Notes: generated by a model not told the origin, from the letters alone. Counted from the first letter of the stretch, positions 47,984-57,703 are shown. The stretch is DNA of 64,000 nucleotides from DATHTS01 sp041940425 (GCA_041940425.1 JBGTSF010000004.1:1-64000), one strand, 5' to 3'. Program-made: numbers and translations.

Positions 47984-50826
47984 TTCAAAGCCTCCAAATT
48001 TTGATTCAGCGCATTTGTCTGCGTTTCGATTTCCGCCACGCGGTCTCGGATTTCCTGAACTTTTTCCGCCGGAGCGCGTTCGACGAAATTTTGATTGGCG
48101 AGTTGTTTTTCGAGACGCTCGTTCTCCTGATTTAATTTGTTCAACTGATTTTCCAACCGTTCGCGTTCTTTGTCAAAATCAATCAAACCTTCGAGCGGGA
48201 TTGCGATCTCGACATTTCCGGTGAGAACGCCGCGCGCAGACGCTTTCGGCACGTCAAGCGATTCGGATAAATTCAAACGGCTGACGCGGGCGAGTTTTAG
48301 AATCTGCGCCTCGTTTTCCGTAAAAATCTTTTGCATCAAGGCATCTGCCGAAACAAAAATTTCCGGTTTATCGGATGGTTTGATATTCATCTCGGCACGT
48401 ATATTTCTGACTTTTGTAATTAGTTCGATGACGGCTTGCATTTCCGATTCGGCGCGTTCGTCAATCAGATTTTTGTCGCCTTTCGGATAATCTGCAAGCA
48501 TTATCGTCGCATCCGCCGATTTATAAGCCGTGTTGTGAAGTTCGTTTGAAATGCCGGGAAGTTTCTGCCAAAGTTCTTCGGTCAAAAACGGCATAAACGG
48601 GTGAAGCAGGCGCAGAGATTGCTCGATAATCGTGATGATCCGCGAACGCGCCGCGTCGCGTGCGGTGTTTACCTGTTCGGAAGTGATTTCGTCTTTGACG
48701 AGTTCGATATACCAATCGCAAAAATCGTCCCAGAAAAAATGATAGAGAAGCTGAACGGCTTCATGAAACTGGTAAGTTTCGAGTGCTTTATTGACATCAA
48801 TTGCCGTTCTATTCAAACGCGAAATTATCCATTTATCGGCAATCGAAAGATTTTTCTTCGGATTATCTATTGTAAAATCGGGATCAACTTTGTCGAGAAA
48901 TTCCTCGTCTTCCTCGTCAATCTCGTCAATCAATTCCTCGCCTATGGTCGAAATTATTTCGATCTTTTCGGCTTTCGGATCGAGAAAAGAATAATCAACC
49001 TGTCCGCCTTCGCTGTTCAATAAACAAAAGCGCGTCGCGTTCCAGATTTTGTTGGCAAAATTGCGGAAAGATTCGACCTTTTCATCGCGCCAAGCGAAAT
49101 CCGCGCCGGTCGCCGAACCTGCCAGAGTCATCCGCGTCGCGTCAACGCCGTATATGTCGAAAACTTCGAGCGGGTCAATGCCGTTGCCTTTCGTCTTCGA
49201 CATTCTTTGACCGTTTTTATCCAAAACCGTTCCCGTTATATAAACGTCGTCAAACGGTCTTTCGCCGACGAATTTAAGCGAAGCCATCACCATCCGCGAA
49301 ACCCACAGGAAAATTATATCGCGCGCCGTTACTAAAACGTTCGTCGGATGAAAAATTTGCAGGTCTTCGGTCGGCTTTAACCCGCCCGCTACCGCAGGCG
49401 GTTCTGACTCGCCCGTCCAGCCGAGAGTCGAAAACGACCAGAGCCACGACGAAAACCATGTGTCGAGAACGTCTTCGTCCTGCGTTAAATTTTCAGTTCC
49501 GGCTTTCTTGATCGCTTCCTCTTTTGTCGGCGCGACAAAAACATTTCCCGCTTCGTCATACCAGGCGGGAATCTGATGTCCCCACCAGAGTTGGCGCGAG
49601 ATCGTCCAGTCTTTCAGATTTTCGAGCCACGTCAGATAAACTTTCGTGCTTGGCATTTCGGGTGTAAAACGCGGAAAATCCTGCTCGCGTTTTAGCTCCA
49701 GAGCCATATCGCGCATCTCCGACATATTGACAAACCACTGCTCCGAAAGAAGCGGTTCGAGAACGGTTTTACAGCGTTCGCAGTGCGGCAGGACGACTTC
49801 GTAATCTTCGATCTTTTCCAGCAGTCCGAGTTCTTCAAATCGCTCGACGATCTTTTCGCGTGCTTCGTAACGGTCTAAATTCTGAAATTCGGCGGGCGCG
49901 TTTTCATTCATCGTCGCGTCGTCGTTCATCACGATCAGTTTTTCCAATCCGTGCCGCTCGCCGATCTCGAAATCGTTCGGATCGTGCGCCGGTGTGATCT
50001 TCACCGCGCCCGTTCCGAATTCCGATTCGACGTATTCATCGGCTATCACGGGAATTTCCCGATTTGCTAACGGAAGAAGAATTGTCTTGCCGATAAAATT
50101 TTTGTAGCGGTCGTCTTCCGGGTTGACGGCAACCGCCGTATCGCCGAGCATCGTCTCCGGTCGCGTCGTCGCCACTGTTATTTTTTCGTTCGAATCTTTT
50201 AGCGGATACTGCAAAAAATAAAGCTTGCCGTCTTTTTTCGTTTCCTCTTTGACTTCCAGATCGGAAAGAACGGTTTTGTCTTTCGGACACCAATTGATGA
50301 TTCGCGTGCCGCGATAAATCCAGCCTTCTTCATAAAGCCGGACAAAAACATTCGTTACCGCCTTCGAAAGACTTTCCTCCATCGTAAAGCGTTCGCGCGA
50401 CCAGTCAACCGATAAACCTTCACGGCGAATCTGGCGCGTGATCTCGCCGCCGTATCTGTTTTTCCAAGCCCAAACTTTTTCGATAAACGCCTCGCGTCCG
50501 ATGTCCTGCGGCGTTTTGTGTTCGTCTTTTTTCAACTGGCGTGTAACCATCAACTGCGTTGAGATTCCCGCGTGATCTACGCCCGGTAAAAATAAAGTTT
50601 TATAACCGAGCATTCGTTTCCAGCGCGTCAGAGTATCCATCACCGTATGCTGGAGCGCGTGTCCCATATGCAGATTGCCGGTTACGTTCGGCGGCGGAAT
50701 AACGATTGAATATTTTTCCGCCGAGGGATTTTCGTTGATTTCCGGCGCGAAAAAACCGCTTTCTTCCCAACGCCGGTAATGATTTTCTTCGGCTTGTTTC
50801 GGATCGTAGGCTTTTGCTAATTCCAT
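47980..50826 (-). CDS. valS: Valyl-tRNA synthetase
   Basis: 948 residues from ATG 50826 (a TTG at 50844 is rejected). Class I motifs: the HIGH variant NVTGNLHMGHAL and the KMSKS variant RMSKTKGNGIDP; an editing domain with TARPETMLGDTAVAV-like ATTRPETMLGDTAV; and a C-terminal coiled coil (about 860-945). An unusual insert ESEPPAVAGGLKPTEDL replaces the short link before FHPTNVLVTARDIIF, matching a palindromic element in the DNA at 49379-49403. Attaches valine to tRNA-Val. The AT-rich gene follows with a four-base overlap. Confidence 0.95.
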   Translation of the reverse strand: MELAKAYDPKQAEENHYRRWEESGFFAPEINENPSAEKYSIVIPPPNVTGNLHMGHALQHTVMDTLTRWKRMLGYKTLFLPGVDHAGISTQLMVTRQLKKDEHKTPQDIGREAFIEKVWAWKNRYGGEITRQIRREGLSVDWSRERFTMEESLSKAVTNVFVRLYEEGWIYRGTRIINWCPKDKTVLSDLEVKEETKKDGKLYFLQYPLKDSNEKITVATTRPETMLGDTAVAVNPEDDRYKNFIGKTILLPLANREIPVIADEYVESEFGTGAVKITPAHDPNDFEIGERHGLEKLIVMNDDATMNENAPAEFQNLDRYEAREKIVERFEELGLLEKIEDYEVVLPHCERCKTVLEPLLSEQWFVNMSEMRDMALELKREQDFPRFTPEMPSTKVYLTWLENLKDWTISRQLWWGHQIPAWYDEAGNVFVAPTKEEAIKKAGTENLTQDEDVLDTWFSSWLWSFSTLGWTGESEPPAVAGGLKPTEDLQIFHPTNVLVTARDIIFLWVSRMVMASLKFVGERPFDDVYITGTVLDKNGQRMSKTKGNGIDPLEVFDIYGVDATRMTLAGSATGADFAWRDEKVESFRNFANKIWNATRFCLLNSEGGQVDYSFLDPKAEKIEIISTIGEELIDEIDEEDEEFLDKVDPDFTIDNPKKNLSIADKWIISRLNRTAIDVNKALETYQFHEAVQLLYHFFWDDFCDWYIELVKDEITSEQVNTARDAARSRIITIIEQSLRLLHPFMPFLTEELWQKLPGISNELHNTAYKSADATIMLADYPKGDKNLIDERAESEMQAVIELITKVRNIRAEMNIKPSDKPEIFVSADALMQKIFTENEAQILKLARVSRLNLSESLDVPKASARGVLTGNVEIAIPLEGLIDFDKERERLENQLNKLNQENERLEKQLANQNFVERAPAEKVQEIRDRVAEIETQTNALNQNLEALK
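49379..49403. repeat. Palindromic element in frame within valS
   Basis: AACCCGCC and GGCGGTT flank CGCTACCGCA, an imperfect hairpin. In valS it encodes PPAVAGGL, absent from the usual family alignment at this position. It resembles small genome-scattered palindromic repeats. Confidence 0.6.
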
Positions 50827-50855
50827 AGTTAAAGTAATTTCCAAAATTAAGTTTT

Positions 50856-50916
50856 GATAAATGTTAAATGATAAATGAAAAAGCAGTGAACAGAAAATTA
50901 AAACTGCCCACTGCCA
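50856..50916. repeat. Heptad-repeat element upstream of valS
   Basis: 7-mers GATAAAT, GTTAAAT, GATAAAT, then GCAGTGA, ACAG facing CTGCCCA, CTGCCA. The second half forms an inverted pair. It lies between the response-regulator stop and the valS start. Confidence 0.6.
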
Positions 50917-50938
50917 TAGAAAATTTCTTTTTTCTAAA

Positions 50939-52288
50939 TTATTCCTTCAAACGGGCGGAGAGTTTTTCGACGACCTTTTCGGCAATCGCATCAATATCTT
51001 CAGGCGAGAGATTCACGCCTGATAATTGTTCCGACACTTCGCTTCTTACCTGTTCGGCTTCTTTTTCCTCTTGTTGTGAAGACGGCTGGATTTCCGCTTT
51101 TGATATTTCGGGTTCTAAAACCGGCTCGGGCGAACTTCTTGATAATTGATCGGGATACGGAATCTCCAAAAGATCGAACTCGTCAAAATTGAGAACCGGT
51201 ACGGGCGAGGACATTTGCGCTTGTTCCGATTTCTCTTCCGTCTCTTCTGCGGTTTCATCCGTTTCCGAATCCGGCGGTAAATTTTCTTCGGTGAGATATG
51301 GAACTGTTTCTTCGTATTCCGAATTCGAATCGGTTTCGACGGAAAAATCCTGCGTTTCTAACGATTCAACATAATCCGGCTCATTATAAAAATGATCTAT
51401 GTCATCTGGCTGAATTCCGAAATCTTCTTCCGCTTTTGCTTCGGAAAGTTGTTCGTCAGATTCCCGCTCTTCTCCGGTTTCTAAACTCGTTTCTACCGAA
51501 ACCCGTTCATCTTCCGACCTGACATCAGCTTTATCGGAAAATTGTTCGCCCGATTCTTGAAAATCATCCGCCGCGAAATCTTCCGTTTCTATAACTTCCG
51601 GCATCGAATTTTGTTCTTCGGCTAATTCGTAAACCGTCTGTTCCGAAGTTTCAATTCTTTGTTCGATCGAATAGACATCCTGCAAATCACCCGTGCTTTG
51701 TGGCGGGGTCGCTTCAAATTCGCTTTCCTCTTCCCGAACACCGTCCTGAGTTTGAAATTTAACGGTTTCATCAATTGTCTGCTCCGCGACCTGCTTTGTC
51801 TGGATCATCTCGTCGTCCATTCCCGGATCGCCGAATTCCGATTCATAATAGGGATTTTCCTCTATTTTCAAAGTCTCTTCAAAAGAAACATCGCCGTCAT
51901 CACCGGCTTTTTCAGGCGAAAGCAGATCGTTGACCTTACTGACCAATTGGCGGATTGACTGGAAGGGTTTTGTCAAATAATCGTCCGCGCCGACCTGCAT
52001 CGCTTTTTCCTCATCGAACGGCTCAAATGAACCGACCAGTAAGATAACGGGAGTATCTTTCGTCGCTTCGTTGCCTTTGATGTTTTGACAAATATCATAG
52101 CCGCTCATACCGGGCATATTGACGTCGGCAAGCACAACGTCGGGCGCGACGGATGAAAACTGCCGCATCGCCGAATCGCCGTCGCCGAACGTGACGACCT
52201 CGATGCCTTCGAGTTCAAATGTCAGATTGACGACTTTTTGCACCGTCTCCGAATCGTCCGCCAAGAGTAATTTGCGCTTTGACACCAA
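50939..52288 (-). CDS. Response regulator with long acidic C-terminal region
   Basis: 449 residues starting TTG (AAGGAG six bases upstream; a GTG follows one codon later). Receiver domain about 6-122: LLLADDSETVQKVVNLTFEL, phosphoacceptor Asp55 in VVLADVNMPGMSGYD, and a Lys in DYLTKPFQS. The remaining 320 residues are acidic and serine-rich low complexity, ending in a conserved helix LSPEDIDAIAEKVVEKLSAR. No DNA-binding output is visible, so a scaffold or polar-localisation role is plausible. It lies upstream of valS on the same strand. Confidence 0.85.
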   Translation of the reverse strand: MVSKRKLLLADDSETVQKVVNLTFELEGIEVVTFGDGDSAMRQFSSVAPDVVLADVNMPGMSGYDICQNIKGNEATKDTPVILLVGSFEPFDEEKAMQVGADDYLTKPFQSIRQLVSKVNDLLSPEKAGDDGDVSFEETLKIEENPYYESEFGDPGMDDEMIQTKQVAEQTIDETVKFQTQDGVREEESEFEATPPQSTGDLQDVYSIEQRIETSEQTVYELAEEQNSMPEVIETEDFAADDFQESGEQFSDKADVRSEDERVSVETSLETGEERESDEQLSEAKAEEDFGIQPDDIDHFYNEPDYVESLETQDFSVETDSNSEYEETVPYLTEENLPPDSETDETAEETEEKSEQAQMSSPVPVLNFDEFDLLEIPYPDQLSRSSPEPVLEPEISKAEIQPSSQQEEKEAEQVRSEVSEQLSGVNLSPEDIDAIAEKVVEKLSARLKE

Positions 52289-52391
52289 TATTTGCTCCTT
52301 ATTAAAAACCTCTGAAAGATTAGAATATTATACGGAAAAGTTTTCTTGAAAACTACCATCCGCAGGATGAAAAATCAAGGAAGTCCGAATT

Positions 52392-52802
52392 TTATTTATT
52401 GTTGGATTGGCTTTTTTGAATAAAAACTTCGAGCATCGTTTTGAGCTGAACGGCTGTAAAAGGTTTCGGCAAAAAGGCGACCGCGCCGGCTGAATAGCTC
52501 TCCGATGAGAGACGCGGATTTTGTTCGGCGGTCATCATTATCACGGGAATGCTCATCAATTTTTTTTCGGTCTGCATATAACGAACGAGTTCCGTCCCCT
52601 GGATATACGGCATCACGACATCGAAAATCGCCGCGACGAATTGTTCGCCCGACTGCAATAGTTTGTAAGCTTCTTTGCCGTCGCGCGCCGAAACGACCGA
52701 ATAGCCTTCTTTTTCAACGATTGTTTTGACCAACCGAAGAATTGCCGGATCATCATCGGCGACCAGCACCTGTGGTTGTTCATTACTTTTTTCTTCAGAC
52801 AT
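52392..52802 (-). CDS. Single-domain response regulator
   Basis: 136 residues, only a receiver domain: QVLVADDDPAILRLVKTIVE, phosphoacceptor Asp61 in AAIFDVVMPYIQGTELVRYM, Thr in VIMMTAEQ and Lys in AFLPKPFTAVQL. CheY-like stand-alone regulator. It lies between pdxA and the acidic-tail regulator, all on the minus strand. The kinase is not encoded here. Confidence 0.9.
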   Translation of the reverse strand: MSEEKSNEQPQVLVADDDPAILRLVKTIVEKEGYSVVSARDGKEAYKLLQSGEQFVAAIFDVVMPYIQGTELVRYMQTEKKLMSIPVIMMTAEQNPRLSSESYSAGAVAFLPKPFTAVQLKTMLEVFIQKSQSNNK

Positions 52803-52858
52803 TAAACTTTTTCACCCTCTTGAATCGTTATAATACTAACAAAGTTCAATAAATCTCG

Positions 52859-53887
52859 CTAATAGCTTGAAAGTTTCGCCGCCAGATTTAACGCCGATTT
52901 CATACTCGAAGCGTCGGCGACGCCTTTCCCGGCAATATCGAACGCGGTGCCATGATCAACCGAAGTGCGGATCAAAGGCAGACCGAGCGTTACGTTAACC
53001 GCCGCGCCGAACGAAAGGCATTTGACGGCAATTGTCGCCTGATCGTGATAACAGGCGATAACCGCGTCGAACTCGCCGCGAAAACCGCGTAGAAAAATCG
53101 TGTCGGGCGAAAACGCGCCGGAAACGTCAATTCCATACTCGCGGCGGCAAATCTCGATTGCCGGAAGAATCTCCTGTTCTTCTTCGTCGCCGAACAACCC
53201 GCTTTCCGAGGCGTGCGGATTGAGTCCGGCGACGGCTAACTTTACTTCTTTTTTCAAAAGCCTGCCGAGATTTTCGGCGGAAAATTTTATCAACTCAACC
53301 AGATTTTCAGTTTTTACGTATCGAACCGCATCGGTCAAAGAAACGTGCGTCGAAAGCAGAACGACGCGGAGTTTTTCCGCGAAAAACGACATAGCGAATT
53401 CTTTCGTTCCGGTCAATGCGGCAAGAAATTCCGTGTGTCCGGGAAAATCATAGCCGCCGAGCCGGATGGCGTTTTTGCTGATCGGCGCGGTCGCTATCGA
53501 ATCAATTTTCCCTTCGCGCCAGAGTCTGACCGCCGCCTCGATATTTTCGGCAGACGCTCGTCCGGTCGCTTTCGATTCGATTCCGAAAACGAATTCATTG
53601 TTCAAATTGTTCAGGTCGTAGATCGTCGGTTGCTCTACGTTTCGGGGCAGCGGGTCGTTTTTTCCTACGACGGTCGCGTTAAAATCCAAATTTAAAAGTT
53701 CGGCGGTTCTGAATAATACTGAAGCGTCGCCGATCAAAACCGGATGAAAATGTTCGAAATTTTTTTTTTCGGTAAGGGCTTTAATGACGATTTCGGGACC
53801 GATTCCGGCGGCATCGCCTATCGTAATTCCAATGACCGGTTTTCCTATCTTTACTGACGCTTTTTCAAAATCCGATTTGTTCACCAA
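52859..53887 (-). CDS. pdxA: 4-hydroxythreonine-4-phosphate dehydrogenase
   Basis: 342 residues starting TTG (a GTG follows). Motifs: ITIGDAAGIGPEIVIKAL, PGHTEFLAALTGTKEFAM, GLNPHASESGLFGDEEEQEI, and the metal site in CYHDQATIAVKCLSF with LPLIRTSVDHGTAFDIAGKG. It is the NAD-dependent step of vitamin B6 synthesis. It begins six bases after the Hfq-like gene, so the two are in one transcript downstream of ftsZ. Confidence 0.95.
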   Translation of the reverse strand: MVNKSDFEKASVKIGKPVIGITIGDAAGIGPEIVIKALTEKKNFEHFHPVLIGDASVLFRTAELLNLDFNATVVGKNDPLPRNVEQPTIYDLNNLNNEFVFGIESKATGRASAENIEAAVRLWREGKIDSIATAPISKNAIRLGGYDFPGHTEFLAALTGTKEFAMSFFAEKLRVVLLSTHVSLTDAVRYVKTENLVELIKFSAENLGRLLKKEVKLAVAGLNPHASESGLFGDEEEQEILPAIEICRREYGIDVSGAFSPDTIFLRGFRGEFDAVIACYHDQATIAVKCLSFGAAVNVTLGLPLIRTSVDHGTAFDIAGKGVADASSMKSALNLAAKLSSY

Positions 53888-53893
53888 AACATT

Positions 53894-54190
53894 CTAACTT
53901 TTTTTCGGTTCTTCCGCCTTGTAGATATATTTAATATTTTGTTTCGGAAGCAGTAGATTGGGAGCGTTTTCCCGATTTATCTTCAAAGCGTCGAGATCAT
54001 ACCATTCGATCGTTCCGATGATTTGCTCGCCGTCCTGTAAAACGAAAACCAGGAGCGTCCGCGCGTCAATCTGCTTTTTATAATAATAAATTTCGGCAAA
54101 AGTTTCCGCGGGCGGCGGTGATTTTTTCCGCGTTCCCGAGCTTTCCACATTTTTACGCGCATACTGGGGAGAATCGAATTTTTCTCTCAT
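53894..54190 (-). CDS. Divergent Hfq/LSm-like RNA-binding protein
   Basis: 98 residues. After a disordered basic N-terminus (KKSPPP), residues about 28-92 fit an Sm fold: ETFAEIYYYKKQIDARTLLV, FVLQDGEQIIGTIEWYDLDA, LKINRENAPNLLLPKQNIKY, IYK. The order matches Hfq Sm1 (FL-NG-L-G-I--D) and Sm2, but the hallmark YKHAI of proteobacterial Hfq reads PKQNIKYIYK. Such divergent Hfq-like proteins occur in Acidobacteria. It is wedged between ftsZ and pdxA. RNA binding is an inference. Confidence 0.75.
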   Translation of the reverse strand: MREKFDSPQYARKNVESSGTRKKSPPPAETFAEIYYYKKQIDARTLLVFVLQDGEQIIGTIEWYDLDALKINRENAPNLLLPKQNIKYIYKAEEPKKS

Positions 54191-54282
54191 AACAAAACAG
54201 TCTAAGATGCTGAAATCTTTTCGCCGACAACCCGAAAATTCTCACGCCGGAGCTTCAGATTTTATTGACGTTAAAAAATATT

Positions 54283-55431
54283 CTAGTCAGCCTGCCGCCG
54301 GATAAACGTCGGTTTGTCAAAATCTTCGGGGGTTTCGTCCGAATCCGTCGGTTTAAAAGCCGGTCGTGCCGGAACTTGTCCCATCGAATTAGCCTCGCCC
54401 GAATATTTCGGTGTCGGCATCGCCATCGCGGCTTGATGTTCGAATCCGGTGGCAATCACGGTGATCTGAATTTTGTCTTCCATTTCGTTGTCAATGACGG
54501 TTCCGAAAATGATTGCCGCATCGTCATCGGCTTCTTCATTAATTAAAGCCAGTGCGTCTTCGATCTGTCCGAGCGGCATATTCGCCGTGCCTCTGAAATT
54601 AATCAGCGCACCGCGCGCGCCTTTTATAGAGTTTTCCTCAAGCAATTTTGAATCAATCGCCGCTTTCATAGCTTTGACAACTGCGCCCTCGCCGTCGGCA
54701 TTTCCGATTCCCATCAGCGCGACGCCCATTCCTTTCATCACGGTTTGCACATCGGCAAAATCAACATTTATAACGCCCGGAACGGTGATCAGATCGGAAA
54801 TTCCCTGCACTGCCTGCATCAATACTTCGTCCGCTTTTTGAAATGCGTCCATAATTCCGATGCCGCCGTTTTCTTCTTTTAATTTCGAATTGGGAATCGT
54901 AATGATCGTATCAACACAACCTTTAAGTTCAGCCAAACCTTGTTCGGCTTGACTCATACGCCGTTTGCCTTCGACGGTGAACGGTTTGGTAACGACCGCT
55001 ACGGTCAGCGCATTGAGTTCCATCGCAAGGGACGCGATTACCGGCGCGGCTCCAGTTCCGGTTCCGCCGCCCAAGCCCGTCGTGACAAAAACCATATCCG
55101 CGCCTTCCAGCACGTCGAGAATTTTTTCGTAATCTTCGAGCGCGGCTTTGCGCCCGATCTCCGGGTTCGAACCCGCGCCGAGTCCGCGCGTCAGCTTGCT
55201 CCCGAGCTGAATTTTGATCGGAGCTTTTGAGTCGTTGAGGGCTTGCACGTCCGTGTTGGCGACGATAAATTCAACGCCCTGAACACCTGCCTTTATCATC
55301 CGGTTGACCGCGTTGCTCCCGCCGCCGCCGACACCGACGACTTTGATCTTCGCGCCCGTTACCGGCGGCTCGTCCAAGAAAATTTTTATTCCGTTGCTTG
55401 TATTTTGAACACCGTCCGTAGTCATTATCAT
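54283..55431 (-). CDS. ftsZ: Cell division GTPase FtsZ
   Basis: 382 residues with GGAAG upstream. The GTP-binding region has VVGVGGGGSNAVNRMI and the tubulin signature GGGTGTG at 121-127. The synergy loop is NVDFADVQTVMKGMGVALMG. A variable linker leads to a C-terminal conserved peptide (EDFDKPTFIRRQAD), the FtsA/ZipA docking tail. It is the last dcw gene of the cluster and polymerises into the Z-ring. A 140-base spacer to ftsA has no obvious hairpin, so it may hold a separate ftsZ promoter. Confidence 0.97.
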   Translation of the reverse strand: MIMTTDGVQNTSNGIKIFLDEPPVTGAKIKVVGVGGGGSNAVNRMIKAGVQGVEFIVANTDVQALNDSKAPIKIQLGSKLTRGLGAGSNPEIGRKAALEDYEKILDVLEGADMVFVTTGLGGGTGTGAAPVIASLAMELNALTVAVVTKPFTVEGKRRMSQAEQGLAELKGCVDTIITIPNSKLKEENGGIGIMDAFQKADEVLMQAVQGISDLITVPGVINVDFADVQTVMKGMGVALMGIGNADGEGAVVKAMKAAIDSKLLEENSIKGARGALINFRGTANMPLGQIEDALALINEEADDDAAIIFGTVIDNEMEDKIQITVIATGFEHQAAMAMPTPKYSGEANSMGQVPARPAFKPTDSDETPEDFDKPTFIRRQAD

Positions 55432-55571
55432 TGCTTCCTTTTTATGATGAAATCCGTAAAACTGCTTGATGATTTTCGAGGAATAACTTTAGAGCTTTTC
55501 AACAATATGTTGTGCTTATGGCGAAAAAGCATACAACTATTTGCGGAAAAAATCCAGCCCAGATGTTACAA

Positions 55572-56813
55572 TTATCTGAATTTTTCTCGAAAATTTTCAA
55601 ACCACTGCGCCACTTTCTGCGTCGGCGATTTTCCGTTCGCCTGTATCTGTTTCATTTGCAATCGCATCGAGGCGAGAGCGAGTCCTCCGGCGACCGCCCA
55701 TTCGGGATTTTGCACCTCGTCAACGAGACCGCCGAAGTAATCCGTTTCCAAAAATCCGAGCCGCGTCGGAGCGTCGAAAACCTGTTCGGCGACTTCCGTC
55801 AGACCTCTGATATGCGAGCCGCCGCCCGTCAGAACGACGCCGCTCGGAATCTGTATATCAACGCGCGAAACTTCCTGCGCGATGTGCTGTAAAAGTTCGA
55901 TCGTGCGCGACTGTAAAATGTCGCACAAAATTTCTTTTGAGAGAGTTCGGGTTTCCTGTCTGCCGACCGGAATGACCTCGATCAATTCCTGCCGTTCATC
56001 TTCGCTTAAAAGAAATCCGGCGGCACAGCCGTGTTGATGCTTGATGCGTTCGGCTTCGGGAATCGAAACTCTTAAACCGACCGCCAAATCTTTCGTCAGA
56101 TGAGTTCCGCCGAACGGGAACACCGCCGTGTGCTGAACCGCGCCGCGACCGAAGATCATTAATCCGGTCAATTCCGCGCCGATATTCACAAGCGCGCAGC
56201 CGTATTCTTTGTCCTCATCCGAAAGCGTGCTTTCGGCGGCGGCGAGCGGTTCGAGAATCATATTTTCGATCTCCAATCCCGATTTATTGACGGATTTGAC
56301 GATATTTTGTCTGCCCGCGCTCGGACTCGTTACGATATGAACCAGAGCTTCGAGCCGCGCACCGGTCATTCCCACGGGTTCGACGATTCCGTCCTGCCCG
56401 TCAATAATAAATTCCTGCGGCAAACGGCTGACGACTTCCCAGCCTGCCGGGAGTTGAACCGCGCTTGCCGATTCGACGGCGCGTTCGACATCTTCTTCGG
56501 AAATCTCGCGCCCCGCGCCGGCGACCGCGACAACGCCGGATTTATTTTCGCCGCGCAGATGTTCGCCCGATGCGTTGACCGTCGCCATCTGCACTTCCAG
56601 ACCGCTGACATGCTCGGCTTCTTCGACGGCGCGTTTGACGGCTTCGGCGACGGTTTCGGTCGTCGTGACGACTCCACGCCGCAAACCGCGCGAATCTGCC
56701 TGACCGAATCCGACGATCTTTAATTTATTTCCGTGATCGTCGGGTTCGCCTATCAAACACCTGATGCGGTGCGTCCCGATGTCTAAACCGACTGCCTGTA
56801 TCGAACGAATCAT
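55572..56813 (-). CDS. ftsA: Cell division protein FtsA
   Basis: 413 residues with the actin-fold ATPase blocks: GLDIGTHRIRCLIGEPDDHG, the SHS2-type insertion after residue 80, CALVNIGAELTGLMIFGRGA and GVVLTGGGSHIRGLTEVAEQ. The C-terminal amphipathic helix ends in WFENFREKF, the membrane-targeting sequence. It anchors FtsZ filaments to the membrane. Between ftsQ and ftsZ. Confidence 0.95.
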   Translation of the reverse strand: MIRSIQAVGLDIGTHRIRCLIGEPDDHGNKLKIVGFGQADSRGLRRGVVTTTETVAEAVKRAVEEAEHVSGLEVQMATVNASGEHLRGENKSGVVAVAGAGREISEEDVERAVESASAVQLPAGWEVVSRLPQEFIIDGQDGIVEPVGMTGARLEALVHIVTSPSAGRQNIVKSVNKSGLEIENMILEPLAAAESTLSDEDKEYGCALVNIGAELTGLMIFGRGAVQHTAVFPFGGTHLTKDLAVGLRVSIPEAERIKHQHGCAAGFLLSEDERQELIEVIPVGRQETRTLSKEILCDILQSRTIELLQHIAQEVSRVDIQIPSGVVLTGGGSHIRGLTEVAEQVFDAPTRLGFLETDYFGGLVDEVQNPEWAVAGGLALASMRLQMKQIQANGKSPTQKVAQWFENFREKFR

Positions 56814-56854
56814 AATCTATTAATAAATGATTTTTTTTCTTAAAACTTACAAAA

Positions 56855-57700
56855 TTAATTTTTGCGCGGAACGAGATGAATTTTTTGTCCTACAAAATCT
56901 ACACCTTGATAATCATCCACTCTTCCCGCTATGGCTTTTATTCCGTCTTTTAACCTGTTCGCATAATTTCCAGCCTCTAGTTCAATCGAAACCCGTTCAC
57001 CGGAAACTTGAGTTATAGCCAAAGGTTCTTTGATATTAGTCAAATCCACAGATTCAACTCTTTTTGCCAACTCGTATTCCTGCCATTCCTTCAACATTTC
57101 AAGATAAATTTTGACGCGCTCTTTATTCTCCTCGCGCGCATTTTCGCTCTTCTCACGATTCCAGCCCTGAATAAAAAACGGCGGGCGCGCCTCGTCCTTT
57201 CCGGCTAATACAAGAACGACTCCTTCCTCATCAACCCAAAAATCGCCGCCTTCGATCCGGGCAATCGCGCTTGGTTTTCTTTCCGTTATAGTAACGCGGA
57301 TGCCGTCCGGCAAAATACGCGAAACCGTCGCAGTTTTTACCAAATTCGATTTTTCGATCTCTTCGCGGATTTTTTGCAGATCGGCATTCCAGACGCCGTT
57401 TTTTTCGGATTCGACGCGGACGATTTTTTCGACTTCTTCACGCGGGACGCGATTTGTTCCGCGTATCTCGATCTTTTTCACATCGAAAAACGAGGAAGCT
57501 GTAACCGTCCGGTAGCCCATAAAGGCGAGAAAACCGATGCAAAACACGATGCACAAAATAAAAAACAATGGAACAAAAAAATTGACGAAATTGCCCGCGC
57601 CTTTTCTTGCGCGGCGCGAAACTGCCGGAGTTTTCCGGCGCGTTTTCGGTTTTCTGACTGCCGTCTTTTTTTTCGCTGTCGTTCTTTTTCTTGTAGTCAT
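56855..57700 (-). CDS. ftsQ: Cell division protein FtsQ/DivIB
   Basis: 281 residues with an AGGAG ten bases upstream. A basic cytoplasmic head (KKKTAVRKPKTRRKTPAVSR), one membrane helix (about 47-69), a POTRA domain (FFDVKKIEIRGTNRVPREEV) and a C-terminal beta domain (LAKRVESVDLTNIKEPLAIT). It links early and late divisome proteins. No murB or ddl lies between it and murC, four bases upstream. Confidence 0.9.
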   Translation of the reverse strand: MTTRKRTTAKKKTAVRKPKTRRKTPAVSRRARKGAGNFVNFFVPLFFILCIVFCIGFLAFMGYRTVTASSFFDVKKIEIRGTNRVPREEVEKIVRVESEKNGVWNADLQKIREEIEKSNLVKTATVSRILPDGIRVTITERKPSAIARIEGGDFWVDEEGVVLVLAGKDEARPPFFIQGWNREKSENAREENKERVKIYLEMLKEWQEYELAKRVESVDLTNIKEPLAITQVSGERVSIELEAGNYANRLKDGIKAIAGRVDDYQGVDFVGQKIHLVPRKN

Positions 57701-57703
57701 AAT

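Noticed and set aside
55480..55508. GGAATAA-N16-CAATAT on the plus strand between ftsZ and ftsA
   Set aside because: It points antisense to both division genes and has no gene to serve on that strand; chance match is likelier.
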